DNA of 64,000 bases from Hybos culiciformis (lineage: Eukaryota > Arthropoda > Insecta > Diptera > Hybotidae): NCBI GenBank assembly GCA_964007475.1, contig OZ023273.1, positions 127,838,732 to 127,902,731 on the forward strand, written 5' to 3'. Below are positions 28,301-41,585 of the stretch, one piece after another (the stretch's first letter is position 1; every line of letters starts with the position of its first letter). The position numbers and the translations under genes were made by a program. The notes below the pieces were generated by a model. The model was given only the letters and a program-made list of their open reading frames with translations. It was not told where the DNA came from and searched no databases.

Positions 28301-31300
28301 TAATTCATAACGCGAAAATAGGTTTGGCAGGTAATTTTATTTTAAAAGAAAGAATGAAATCCTTTTCTAAGCAACGAAATAAACAGAAAAACCAATTTTA
28401 TTGTTGAATGAAAATTTTTTTAAGTTTTCAAACTTTAATGCTTGAATTTATTTTTAAGAAGTTTGAAAATTATTCGGATTTTGGATACGAAATCTCTTAA
28501 AGCCCGTTTATTTTTATAAAAATCTGGCAAGCTTGTAACTAATAATGTATTATGTATATACATTATGTAGAAGATCATTAATATTAAATAGAATAGAAGT
28601 TTAATTATAATAATTGTTGTATGTATATAGTCAGTGATGTTCTATTTTAAATTACATATTTACTTTTGTATTTTTTTGAACCATAACAAAACACTGCAAT
28701 AAAATTTAACATGTCTATAATGAAAAGAACTGACAATTACCAATAAAATAGAATAATAATTTCTTTACTGATGAACGTCTGCTTTTTTATGCTAATAATT
28801 GTAACATTCAAATATTGTTATTAAAAAAAAAAAATATTAAAAATTAATTTTTACTACGAAGTCAATTGAGTTGTACTTAGAAATAGAATGAACATTCGGC
28901 CGTTATTGGTAGCACAAGTAAATTATATTTTATCCAAATAAAAAAATATAGATATCTAATACAAATACTTATATTATGTATATTATAAACTGTTTCTTTT
29001 AATTTATTTTATTCTGGCGAGTGGGTCGAATGTAAATATATTATCTTCCCAAAATTGCATTAACAAAGTTTATCAAAAAACTGACAAACTATCAAATGAA
29101 AACAAGAAACATTGAATATTCAAGAATAACATTTTAAATATTTTTTTAAAAAAAATTCTATTTCCTCAAGCGGTACAGATTAAATCTCGAAAACAGCTGT
29201 ATAACTTTTTTTTTTTAGTTTTCAGCATTTCAAACAGAAGATGTAGTTGAAGATGATATATAATTTGAAAATATAGAGTTGAACCTCATAAATGAAGCAT
29301 GATTTCCACTCATTTTAAAATACTTTATAATAATATATTTTTTAATTGTTCCTATTAGTTTAATTTTAATTAAATCTTGCATCGATAATGAAACGTGGGC
29401 TTTATACTGATTTTAATTAATATACTTATATGTATGTAAATACATATTAATATGCATAATGCATAATTTATATTTTTCTGATTTAAAAATCACAATATAA
29501 ACGTAAATATGTATTGTATAAAGTTTAAAGAAACATATATTGTGAAATATTGTAAAAGATTAATAATCCTATGTCTTCAATCTCACAAAAACCCTCATAC
29601 TTATACTCTATATTCTTTTACTAGTTATTGAGTTTCATACAAATTTTCGATGTTTTAAATTTCAAAGCAGAATTATCTCAAAAATGACGTGACGTTACGA
29701 ATTATTTGAATGCATCGTAACAAAATTTAGATTTCCGCGAAATTGTTTATTTTTTTCTTAACTATAACAAGAATATAAAAAGATTATATATGTATATAAA
29801 GAGGATATAAAGAATTAATTAATTTTGCGAAATAATAATAAAGTTTCGCTATCACAATTTTAGATCCGAACCCTTATTTTTTATTAATTTAGTTAGACAA
29901 TATTTTTCAATACAAAAATAATTTAAATTATCTCTAATTTGTATAATCTGTAAGTCACTTTACTAACGTTATGCCAATGACATTAAATTTTTATTATTAT
30001 GTTAAAAAATCTTTAATAATGTATATGTACGTACCTTCTGTATTCTATACATATTTATGTTAATTATAATTTATAAACATATCGCTAAATAACGTTAAAA
30101 ATTATATATACGGAATAAATTATTTTTAAAATTTTTGATTCAATTATTATATTAAAATAAACACTATTATTTATTTATATTTACAAAAAAAAAATATTTT
30201 ATTCTCTTTCAGATATGACTGATCAAATAGATTCATTTCAAATGACTGAACCAATAAGTTTAGAATTGGTACGATGCCCGATATGCAATAGAACATTTGT
30301 GCCAGCCACTTTAGAAAAACATGTTGGAATTTGTGAAAAAATGGCAACCACAAAACGTAAAATATTCGATTCATCACGCCAAAGATGTGAAGGAACTGAT
30401 TTTGTTAGTTTTTCATCGGCTGATCATAATTCAACTGCATTGGGAAGGCAAAATTCAGTTGAACGTAAACCAACTGGGAAGGTATGCAAAAATAATAAAT
30501 TTCTGTTAATGATTATATCCTTTGGGATTTGGCCAATTGGTTTAGATATTTCTTAGCTTTGTCAACGTTGATGGACGTAAAAATCGCTTTTATAAAATAC
30601 AATAATTATAACAGCTTCCTTGTATTGTGTATCTTATACTATGTATCATTTTTTATAATCTGAAATTGAATGTTAATAATCTAAAGAAGCTGAAAAATAG
30701 GAATTAACTATAAGAAAGAAGATGTTGTTGGGCATTTGTAATATAATATTTACCAATGGCTCCGATTGCACTAAGAATTATATAAAAGCTTTTAATAATT
30801 TTTTTCTAGACTACCCCTGTTGTAACTGAGAGGCGAACATCTACTGACAGCCAATTCCAAAGACAAACATCTTTGACAAGATCCCAAAGAAAATCTGTAA
30901 GTCCAGTTTTGTCAGCTGCAGAACGTCAACAAATCAAAGATAGAGTAGCGGCGAAACGAGCCCAACCTCCCGCAGCCGATCGTTGTCCACATTGCGAAAG
31001 AAATTTTGGCTATAAAGCATATGATAGACATGTGGAATGGTGCAAGGAAAAAGCTAGAATAAATGCAATAAAAAATCCAAATGGAGTAACTGTTGCTAAG
31101 GAGAGATTAGAAGCTAGAACAAAATATAAAGCACCTAATATAAAGTACTTAATGTTTAAAAATTTTACTTTATATCATATTTGTACAATAAAACTAATAT
31201 ATTTTCCCAAAATTTTAGATTGAAAAGAAACCAAATAAGAGATAAATACTCTGGGTTTGATGATGGAAGATCGGAAGATAACTTCCTTAGTATGTCAACA

Positions 31301-34300
31301 TCTCTAAGTTCGTCATTCATGAGTGATGGGTAAAAAAAAATTTTTATATTTAATTTTTGTCTTTAATTATTTCCCCTTTTTATATTAATTATCAATTAAT
31401 AACCTTGTAAGAAGTTCAGAGAATTTTGTATCTAATTTTGGTGAATTCAAACACCCCAGATATTTAGAATTAGAATAGTTAAAGATATTATTCGGATATT
31501 TTTGGATTTTTTTAATTTTCAAACCGTTTATAGGTATTTGTAAAAAAAATTATTTACATGTTATTCCTAACATCTTTCAAATAAAATTCTACGTTTATGA
31601 TACACTAATATTATTCCGTCTAACATAACAAAATATTTTGTTTCACTAGAGCTTCAGAATGCAAATCCTTGTCAGATAACAATTTAAATAATAATCAAAA
31701 TCGGAATAAAACTGAAGTTAGCTTAAAAAAATCTGCAATATTAAGCAATGAAAGAAAAAATGTTAGTGCTAACAAATCTGAAAGAAATATTCAACAGACT
31801 AAGAATTTTGAAGTAGATTTCAGTTATGATGATATTAATGATAATAGCAATGAAGACTGCAAATTAGTGAATAACACGCAAGATATAATTAAAATTGGTT
31901 GGTAATAGTTTCACCTCTATCTGTTTTCTTGAAATATTCTCCAGATTAAAAAATAAACTTAAATTATCACAACTAAAATAATGGAGTTATAAACCATTAT
32001 AATATTTTGTCTCCGGACTTTAATTAATTTTTTTTATAGTAACTAAAACTAGAAATAATAGCAAATCATTTAAAAATTTAATCCAATAGACAGGATTCAA
32101 TTTTTTATTATTAAACACTGTTAAATAATTACACAGACATGAAAGGTATAAAACCTTATTGAGTACCTACATATATTTTTTTGAGAAAACTAAACAGTGA
32201 AGCCAAATAGAGTTATTCCTATTGAAGTTAATTTAAACTCATAGATGAATATTTAATAAGTATGTTCGAAAAGCAAAATTAAATTTGAAATTGAAAGCTT
32301 TAATAAGAAATTTAATTTGTAATAATAATTGATAATGTGCATTAAAATTTAACGTAAGTTTTAACAACCCAATTGAAAATTTTAATGGTATAGTAATTTA
32401 TTACAAAAAAAAAATAGTTATATTATATTTTAAATTCAAACATCATTTCTCAATTTCTTAAGCATGTTGCATGCAAAATATTTCCCTATATAATAATGCA
32501 ATGTATGCATAAAAGTTATATTAGCAAATCATAAAAATTTTCTTTAGATAAATCAGGTCAAATTCTCAAAGAAATAATGGTACCACTATCGCCAAAGATT
32601 AAAACACGCAAACCAAGAAAAATGAATAATTTTGAAGAAAATCATGTGGAAAAACCTACAAATATATTACCCATAATAAAACCACCCGAAAATATTAAAA
32701 TTAAACTGAAAAAAAAAATCAAATCAAAATTACCACAAATTGAAAGAAATAATCGAATTTCAAATAATGATGTTAAAAAATTATTGCATACTTCGAAAAT
32801 GATTTGTGATTTGAAACAAGAACCTTCATACGAAATCGATCTTGACAGTATAAATAAAAATTATGAGACCAATACAAATTTAGTATATGAATGTACTAAG
32901 AATTTTTGGCTAGATTTATCAAAAAATTCTAAGCAAAAAAGCGGCAACTCGCAACAACAGTGTAAAAATAAGAGGTTCTCTTTTTATAAATTATTTTTAA
33001 ACTATATAAACTATTGGTATACTATACAACTACTGAAACTCTAAGCCGCGTAGCAAATGTTTAATTAGTGTATTTTTTCAACGTTTTAGAATGTTTGGTC
33101 TTTGATATATGTTATTCTTTTTTATTCTTACAGTGGCTTTTCGGATAAATATGACCCATTTTTATCAGCTAAACGTCAACTCGAAGAACTTTGTTCACCA
33201 ACAACATCAGCAGACAAACAATTTGATCGAACCACACGAATCATTTCTCCTATAACAACTCCAACAACTCCTAAACCTCCTTCAAATTCAAGTCTTATAA
33301 CATCTGCTTACACAAGTGGATCCAATGCAGCAAATCCACGAAATACACTCAATACAGTCAAATCGAATTTCCGTCGAACATCATCACTAAGGTCACCAAA
33401 AAAATCTACTCCGTGTATTCGGCCTCTTTTTGTTCCACCTTCTCGTTTATCCCGCCCCACTACAGTGCAACGAGGTATTTCTGATGAAGGACCAATATCG
33501 ACAAATTTCTTAAAGCCAGAGGAATTCGATGAAATGCCAGTTAAATCTGCTTGCGTTAATAATTACGCAGTTGGTGTAAACAGTCCTAAATTTATGAAAC
33601 GTGATCCTAGTCCTAAATTCACTCGTGAGACGAGTCCAAAAATTCCTGCCCGTGAACCTAGTCCATTGGTGATCAAAAGAGACGCCAATACAAACTTAAA
33701 TCGTCGAAATTTGCGACTAAATTTAAAAGAGGAAAATTCTAGCAATCCCAGCATACCTGTAAATAAGACCGACTCATTAGCAGTTTTTCTTAAATATGAA
33801 AATGAGTTAGCCAAATTAGGTAATGCTGAGAATTTGAATCCAAATCGTGAATCTCCAGAACTTGGTACTTTATTCGAAAAGTCTGGAACAACTACTAAAT
33901 CATCATCATCATCTACAGTTATTAGTGAAAAAGAATTGAAAGATAAAACTAATATTCTTAGTAAGCAAAATTCTCTAAAAAATTCTTCTAGTGACTTGGT
34001 TGAAAAAACTTTCGGCTCTAATGACAAAGAAAAAATTACTTCGATCAAAAACTCTTTAAATAATTTATTGGAAGCAAATAAGCACGCTTTAGAATGTTTA
34101 ACTGTTAACAAAATTCTACCCTTAAAATTAGACCCATTGCCGAGTAATACAACTGCAAAATATTCTCTATCTGAACATTTATCACATAATCCACTGAATA
34201 CTCCAATTCAAAATCCACCTAAAAACAATATAAAGTCTCAATTAACTTCTCAACTTCAGGCTTCTTTGCCAATTTATCCAGTTTCCGCATCTTCTACTCT

Positions 34301-36044
34301 ATTCCCCTCTTCTCAAATACAACCATTTCGACCTCCACTAATTCAACCAATATGTTTAGATTCAAAAAAATCTCAGAAACCATCTCATCAGTCATTTTTT
34401 TCAACCACATTAGCACCACTATTTCCAGATGCTAATAAACCAGATATAAAATCCAATAGAATAAAAAACAATGATTCCAAAGATTCTGATAATTTTATTG
34501 ATCCGAAATTAATAAATAAATGTGATAACTTATCAATTGTTTCAAAATTTTCCGATTCTGATTTAGCATCAAGCAGTAGCCAAGACTCTGCCCAAACGAC
34601 AAAAGAGATTCCAAATAAATATTTAACTTCTACTCCTAATAATCTTGAAACTCTGAAATTTAATGATGAAAAAAATTTAACAACCGGAAATTTGAGCAAT
34701 CGTAGCTCTGCTGAGAAAAAAAATTTATTAAAAAGGCAATTACGATTGGGTCGTAATCAATTTCTTTTCGATGCATCACCTAGTGATGGTGAATCTAGTC
34801 CAAATTCAACAACTAATAATAATCCAAATACCTTTCTCCCGTCAATAATACCTCCTGACGAGAAAGAATTCGATTCATTATTATCTCCAAGTGAAAATCC
34901 TATTTTTAATAATTTTGACTTTGAAGAATTTTTATCGACTTTTGAAAATAGTAATGATGATGATGATGATCAATTTCCGGGATTCAAAGATTGTAAAGAA
35001 TTCCTACTTAGTCGAACACGTAATATAAGATCAAGAATGCAAACTAATAATACTCCAATACATTCTAATAGATTACAAAAGTATGGTCTGAATCAATCAG
35101 AAATGTTGGGTGAAACTAATAGTGATGATGATCGCAAACGTGAAATATTTATAAGTATTGAAACCAATGATCAAAATGATAATGCTACCATAATAAATCC
35201 TTGTCCCCAAAATCCTGATTTAATCCAAAATCCTAAAGTTGAAGAAGTGAATTTAACTAATGATAATAAATTTACTAAAATTGAAACATATCATTTACCC
35301 GTATTTGAAGAAGAAAAAGACGAAAGTTTGATAAACAGTTTCGTTGACGATGTATTGCTGGTTAAACGGAATAATATTAAGAACAAGCTTGAAGGTAATA
35401 TTCGTAAGTCAGAAAAACATGAAAAAGAAGATGATGATATTATGAATAAAACCTGTGAGTCGGCAACTAGTATGTATCCTGCTGATTCAGATGAAATAAG
35501 CAGTGTTGAATGTTTTCCTATTGAACGTCGAAACCAAAAGTCGAAAGCGAGTGCAGATTCTGCTTACGGAAGGTAAGAATGCATTTTATTTATGAAAATT
35601 TTTAAATTTTGAAAAGTTTAGAAATATTTACTATAGATACATAATAGTAAACTTTTGGAAACATTATTATTAATAAAAATATCTCTGTCTAACAGTCTCT
35701 CTCGTCATAGTCCGACGTCAACAGATCGATCTTCGATTAATCGCAACTCATCTGGTCGTACTCGATTGCCATCAACTACTTCAGAACAGTCATCAATGTT
35801 ATTTAATTCAACATCGGTCCAACAACAACGGAATAGAAATCGTGAACTAAGTGGTAGTTCAAGTAGTTCTGAAAACTCATTGCCACCTATTAATGGTCAC
35901 AAAATACAAGCGCAAATGTCATTAGGAGATAACGGTAACAATTCACAAAAAATGTCGAAATTTTGTCATGAATGTGGTAGTAAATTTCTAGTTGAAACGG
36001 CTAAATTTTGTATGGAATGTGGTGTTAAACGTATTATTCTATAG
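21803..36044 (+). CDS. ZC2HC1: ZC2HC1-type zinc-finger protein, unusually long (8 coding exons)
   Basis: Exons by splice signal and phase: 21803-22373, 30213-30481, 30810-31144, 31219-31329, 31650-31897, 32548-32974, 33134-35572, 35696-36044; together 1582 codons plus stop, frame intact throughout. An in-frame TAA six bases before the ATG fixes the start within this exon. Two C2HC fingers of the ZC2HC1/FAM164 kind lie at about residues 212-231 (C-x2-C-x11-H-x3-C: C212, C215, H227, C231) and 339-358 (C339, C342, H354, C358). The last 26 residues hold a CHECG...CMECG zinc ribbon (C1557, C1560, C1572, C1575) ending RIIL, close to the C-terminus I remember for ZC2HC1A/B. Between them lies a long Ser/Asn/Pro-rich, probably disordered region with several SPK/PSP motifs near residues 805-840 and an acidic stretch. 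Vertebrate members are only about 300 aa. Molecular function of the family is poorly known. The exon 5 donor (GTTGGT) is weak. Confidence 0.87.
22374..30212. other. Large first intron of the ZC2HC1-like gene
   Basis: A 7.8-kb A+T-rich stretch between donor CAG|GTATTT and acceptor CTCTTTCAG. The only coding-like content seen is on the opposite strand at 23357-24541 (listed separately). A 10-bp tandem dimer (TTTCCTTCAA) lies near 24897, and ATGA-type short repeats near 26588-26607. Nothing else could be supported. Confidence 0.6.
23357..24541 (-). CDS. Candidate small single-pass membrane protein, nested antisense in an intron (5' end unclear)
   Basis: Two exons read on the minus strand: 24541-24294, then 23440-23357. 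The first opens after a plausible acceptor (TTCTTTTAAG), stays open for about 32 codons before the first Met (ATG at 24446), and ends TTG|GTAACA in phase 0. The second starts after TTTTGCAG and gives 27 codons to TGA. From the first Met the product is 78 aa; with the upstream frame it is about 110 aa and an earlier 5' exon would be needed. The N-terminal part is charged and Lys/Gln-rich and probably helical. A hydrophobic segment ([20 protein letters not shown]) forms one membrane span, and a basic tail follows (Lys/Arg-rich, ending LNARLSN). I do not recognise the family. It could be chance in A+T-rich DNA, though clean splice sites at both ends and a non-low-complexity tail argue for a real gene. 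Confidence 0.42.
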
Positions 36045-38288
36045 AAATTTAATTAATTATTACATTAAATATATTTAAAAAAAATTATTAAAATTTTAAT
36101 TTTGTATAAAATCTAATATTAATATAATAATGTATTTGTCTAAAATTTTAATACCATAGATTATATTTATATAAAATTTTTAATTTAATATTTTGCTAAA
36201 ACAAATATGTATCTAAAATTAATTAAACAAAACATTTTATATATACAAAATTATATTTTTATATTAATCTCATACCATTATGTAAAACAAAGATTAATAA
36301 CAATTTTTTAAAACTAAATAGACTTTAGTTTTAAAAAGTAATTCAAATATTTTACTTCTGCAAAATATCAAAATTAATTTCTTTCATTAATTAATATTAA
36401 TTATTGAAAAAATGCTTTTGAAACTTATTCTTAATTTACCATTAATCATAAATGTATATATAGAATTGTATATTAAGTATATGCTTTTAAAAATAATAAC
36501 GAAAACACTAGAATGAATATAATGTATTTGTTAACTATTCAATATGCAGATTAACGCGAAAGTAAGTTTCAAATAATTGTATGCGAGTTCGTATTATATG
36601 AATACGAAACAAGGAAAAAGCACAAAAACCATGATTGAGTTCCAAAAGTTCGACATACATTTTATAAATGTAATTGATTAAGTGTAGTGCACTGTTTTTC
36701 TAAAAAGGATATGTGCGGGATTTTATTTTGATAGTTTTGAGATATTCAAGCTTTTATTTTTATTTTCGAACATTTATATGAAGGAAGCTCATTATTATTG
36801 CATTTTTAAGGCCTTTTGAGCAAGAAAATCAATTTTTCAGAAAACGGATACGGTCAAAAACCTTGTAGTTAAAATTATAATTGTAATGTTTTGTCAACTG
36901 TTACGGACGAATTATACGACGTCTGTAATAAATTTCATAGAACCATGTTTTTGTGCTTATTTCACTAGATTATGTTCTGCATATCTTCATTTTACAATAA
37001 TAAACTTATCATATTAGATTATGAATTAATTCATTTTAATACTTTTCTTATGTACTAAACGACCTAGTAGTTAATTATTTTTCAAACTTACAAAACTAAC
37101 TACACCTAGAGTTAATCATTTATTTCTGAAAATTAATTAACTTATGCATATATATGTGTATTCTTCTTTTCTAAAACAGATAAATGGTAAAATTTGGAAA
37201 TTTTAAAGGAAAAATACGTAAATGAAATAAAAACAAAAAATATAACAACATTAAAAGAATGCTTATTTTTTTTTATATAATATAATTGTCATTTAAAATT
37301 ACATTCTTTAATATTGAAAAAAAAAAAAAAAATTAATGTTAAGATGAAAAAATTTAAAAAAAAAATCATAATTTAATTTTAGTCATAAAAAAAACTGTTG
37401 AAATCACAAATTTTACTTATATACTACTTTTATTAAATTATATTTATATAATGTTTTAAAAACCAATAATAAAAAATAAATATATTTACATATGTACTAT
37501 ATTAACAGAATTCGAAGTTGTGTACATTTTTTAATTGAAATTTCCAGGCTAAAACCGCAGTTTAAAAAATATATCAAAAAGATCAAGCACAATGCAGGTG
37601 TGTAAATATAATTATTCATTCTCCTGCTGTGTCTGGCTAGTAGAGAATTACAAACAAAATTTCATATTTTACAATTACAATTATTCGAATGGACTAGAAT
37701 TAAATGACAAATCGATTCCCATAAAAAAAAAGTAGGTCTTGGAATTAAATATAGGTCAAAAAAGGAAAGATTAGAGCGGCAAATTCATATTTTTTCTTTA
37801 AACTTTAAATGTTTTGAAGCATAATAAAATCAGCCTCCAACGTGGTATAAAATATGTACCTAGCTATTATAGAAAAAAAAACAATTTTTTTAATTTTAGC
37901 ATCCACTTCTTACTTTGAATTGCGGTAGATCCCACAAAGGACTTTTGATCAAAGACGGGTTCTGGATTTAGAACGTTGAATGAGTGTATTTTATAAATCC
38001 TATATATGAATTTCGTCGCGTTGATTGTCTCCAAATTTAATAAGTGAAAATAGACCCAATTTAAATCCATCGTCGAAATTTACATCTTCGATCCCCGGGT
38101 ATTTATGAACTGTATTACGAACGGGCATTACGTTAAGGAATAATATTTTATTTTTAAGAACAAAAGTTTTAATATAACAAATATAATATTTGCATGTTAC
38201 AAAAATTTTTTATTACTCAGTACATAATTATAAATGTATACGATTTTCTTTTTATTTTAATTTACACGTTATTTTCTAAAATAAAAAT
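36045..38288. other. Intergenic region, ZC2HC1-like 3' flank to the gene at 38289
   Basis: A+T-rich with no supportable gene. An ATTAAA at 36064-36069 is a possible poly(A) signal for the upstream gene. A GC-richer patch at about 37900-38110 (contains GACGGGTTCTGG and CGATCCCCGGG) looks like old repeat DNA but has no identifiable ends. Confidence 0.5.
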
Positions 38289-39414
38289 TTAATTTCTTTG
38301 AAAAATCACAATCATTTCATTGTTTTCATTATTTTTTTTTATCTTTTCATTTTTGGGTGTTATTCTTTCATTTTCTTTTAGGCTATTTTTTTTTAAAGTT
38401 GTTAGTACTCTTTCTTTCATACTATATTTTTTTGGCGAACTAATTTCGTTATCTTTTTGTTTTACACCAATTTTTTTTGGTGAATAAGTTTCATTACCTT
38501 TCATTTTTAAATTTGGTTTTTTCGGCATATTATTTTCATTATCTTTTTCTTTGATAACATTTTTTCTGGGTGTACTCAGTTTATTATCTTTCCCAATACT
38601 TTTGGGTGTGCTTATTTCATCAGTTTTTTCATCTAAATCCTTTTTTTTTTCTACACCAATTTCATTAACAATTTGTTCTAATTTACCCATTTCATCAACA
38701 TTTATATTATTTCTGTCTTCATCATTATCATCCTTATTGTCAGTGACGGGATCACTATTTTTTTTACCAAATATTGTGGACCTTAAGCCTGGTACATTTC
38801 TCAATGCTCTTAAATAACAATTAAAAATTAAAATTTTTTGAAATAAGAATAAAAAATAGAAATAATTTTTAAGAATACCTGTGACTGATAAGTTGTTTAT
38901 CTATTTCATTTATTTTGGCCTTGTTAAGTTTTTTTCGCCTTGATATACTTCCTGTATCCAAATATTCAGTTAAGTTTTCTATATAGATTTCATCCGACTC
39001 TTTTTCGAATTGTCTCTTATCTCGTAGTTTTAGGTCTATACTTTCTTGCTGTTTTTTTATTCTATCAGCTTTTATTTCCGCCATAATGTTAGCTGATGGA
39101 AAAATTATTTTTAATCCTTCTAATGATTCATCATCAATTCGATGAGTTTGCGTCAACTGATCATTTGATGTGTGATCACATTGAACTTCTTGTTCGTTAA
39201 AAGTTTTAATTGGTTGTTTTCGAAATTTAGGTTCTTTAGAAATACCTGCACTCAATCTTTGAAATACATCCATTTTCTGATCAAATTTTGAACTTTCTTC
39301 AACTTGTGATTGTGATAATCTATTCCTCTTTGTTTGGTTTCGAAAAGCCAAACAATTTTCTTTCACAAAATTTCTTTTCGAATCTTTTTCATTATTTACA
39401 ATTTTTTTTGACAT
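38289..39414 (-). CDS. Unrecognised charged protein with C-terminal degenerate repeats (2 exons)
   Basis: Exons 39414-38879 and 38808-38289 join in frame (CACAG|GTATTC to TTTAAG|AGCATT) to give 351 aa. The ATG is preceded in frame by a TAA 15 nt upstream, so the start is well placed. The first half is basic and soluble-looking. A strongly helical, charged stretch lies at about residues 110-178 (IMAEIKADRIKKQQES..., KESDEIYIENLTEYLDTG). After ALRNVPGLRSTIFGKK comes an acidic Asp/Asn patch, then about seven loosely repeated units of roughly 13-16 residues built on (S/T)PKK...K.KDNE. No signal peptide or membrane span. I do not recognise the family. Repeated S/T-P-K motifs suggest a phosphorylated or nucleic-acid/microtubule-binding tail, but that is inference. 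Confidence 0.75.
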
Positions 39415-41585
39415 TTGTAAAGATTTTTAACTGAATTTCAAAAAAGGTATTAACAAATTTATTGTTATCGTTAGGAAAAAAAAAAATCCTAAATTTGAAA
39501 CTTCGAAAATAAAAGATTTTATAATGAAATTTAAATTCCAGGGTTCTTTTTTTTTATATATAAGTTTATTATTCCAACATTCCAAAACAGTCCCTTATTT
39601 TATTATATGTACATACATACTAATTGCTCAAACAATTAATTTAAAAAAAAACACGTAAGTTTATAGTTATAATGTAAAAACTGTTAATTAATTAAAATAC
39701 GAATAGGTCATCATTCAATATAATTACGAATTCAAGAAATATAGGAGTTAAAAAATACAAATGCAAGACAGTTGAGTTTTGGTTTATAGTTTTCGTCTGG
39801 TTGAAAAAAAAATATTTGATTGTTTTTGTTGAATAAAGTGATATTTCTAAAGCTTATTTATCATATTATAAGCTTGACGCTATTATTTATATAATAACTC
39901 TTAAGAGTAAGGATTAAAACATATGTAATAAAACAATGAAAAAACTTAGAGTGTCAACATCAAGTCATTAAGAATATTAAGTGTAATAATATTACTTTAT
40001 ATAATTTTGTAAAACAAAAATTATAGTGAAATAGATAAATAAATTATATAATTAAAAAAAACTTGACTCTAAACTGAAAAAAATTTAGTTAATATACTAA
40101 AACTAAATTAAAAATAAAATATTTGCTTTAGCCTACTTTTTTTCTTAGTACACTACACTTGTAGAAATTATTTTTAATTGTTCATTTTAAACATTATGTA
40201 AAAATCCTTTAATTTTGTAACGTTTTTGAACCTATATATATATATTATTTAAATTTTATTATTAAGGCTACGTTGCTTAGCTATCAGTTGAATTTTTGTA
40301 AGCTGCAGAAAATTAATTTTTCTAAAGTGAATTAGTAATTATGATGGCGACAAAATATTTAACAAATTTTACAGTAAGAACCTATATTACTAAATTAATG
40401 ATCTGATATTTTCATTGAGACTCTGAAAGCCTACTCAGTTTTGATATATTTTTCCCGTGTTTAATTAAAATTTGCATCGTACACCGTGACATGAAACTGT
40501 TTGTAGTTAATTTAAAAAAAAATAAATAAATACAATTAGTAAAGGTTTATTTCAAAATAAACGACGTAAATTCGCTTGTTCCTCATTATAATTTCCACAA
40601 TTCTAACTCGTTATAATTTTCGCTTTATATCAATTCAAAAATTATTCAAAATTAAGCCTAAAATCAAGGAATTTTCGACGGAAAATCAATAAGTAAAAAC
40701 AACGTATTAAAATAAATTTCATAATTATAAAATTTTAATTTATTTTTATTTAAATCAAAAAACAATTAATTTATCATTTGAATATCATTTCCAGTTTGAG
40801 AATTTAACATTATTCATTTTTAATTTTTATTTTATAATCTTAAATTCAGATAATTGCTTTTTGAATATGTGGAGATGTATTTTTTCTACATTTATTTAAG
40901 TTAAATAAATTAACAACAAATATTAATAATATAAAATTAATATTAATTTTAGTTTCACTCATTACCAAGAAAAGCAATAATTACTTTTAAATTTTAAATG
41001 ATATAATATTAAGTATCAAGTAGACATTTAAGTCAAATTTTAAGTTGAAATAAAAAAAATTTAGATTTACTATAAAAATTCAAAGATCCAAATAAGAAGT
41101 GTAATTATTTATAAGATTTACCGACAAATAAAACTATTAAGCCCAATAAAATGTATAACGTTGTTACTTTTTGAAATTATATTGCTTTCCAGTTCTTATT
41201 AAAAATAATTTTATTAGTTCTCTTGTAAATAAATAAATTTTAATTTTCTTCATTATTGTACCAATTTTATGAAAATATAATACAAAAAGAGAAATTGAAC
41301 TAAAATGGGATAATCTATAGGTATTTAAACTATTGAACGCAAATAATAAATTAAAAACTTAAAAATATTTGACAAATAAGATACAAAACCAGCTACTCGA
41401 AACTAATGAGTAATAGATTTAACTTAGATGAAAGGCTCGAATTTAATTTAAAGTGTCCAATATTATACAAAAAAAAATCCAGTTTTCAATTTTAAGAATA
41501 AATATAAGGTACTGGGCCAGAGAAAAAAATTAACTAAACAGATTTTGTAACTATATTAGAATATTTAACAATTTTTTCCTTCAAA
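39415..41585. other. Intergenic region without recognised features
   Basis: A+T-rich sequence upstream of the gene at 38289-39414 and downstream of SdhA. I see no coding exon, RNA gene or clear repeat in it. Confidence 0.6.

Noticed and set aside
33563..34111. 182-codon open frame on the minus strand
   Set aside because: It is the antisense shadow of the 2.4-kb ZC2HC1-like exon; no independent splice or similarity signal. The same applies to 34388-34699.
36616..36962. Inverted pair AAGCACAAAAACCATG / CATGTTTTTGTGCTT
   Set aside because: Only about 15 bp with a mismatch, no target-site duplication and no extension; too weak to call an element.
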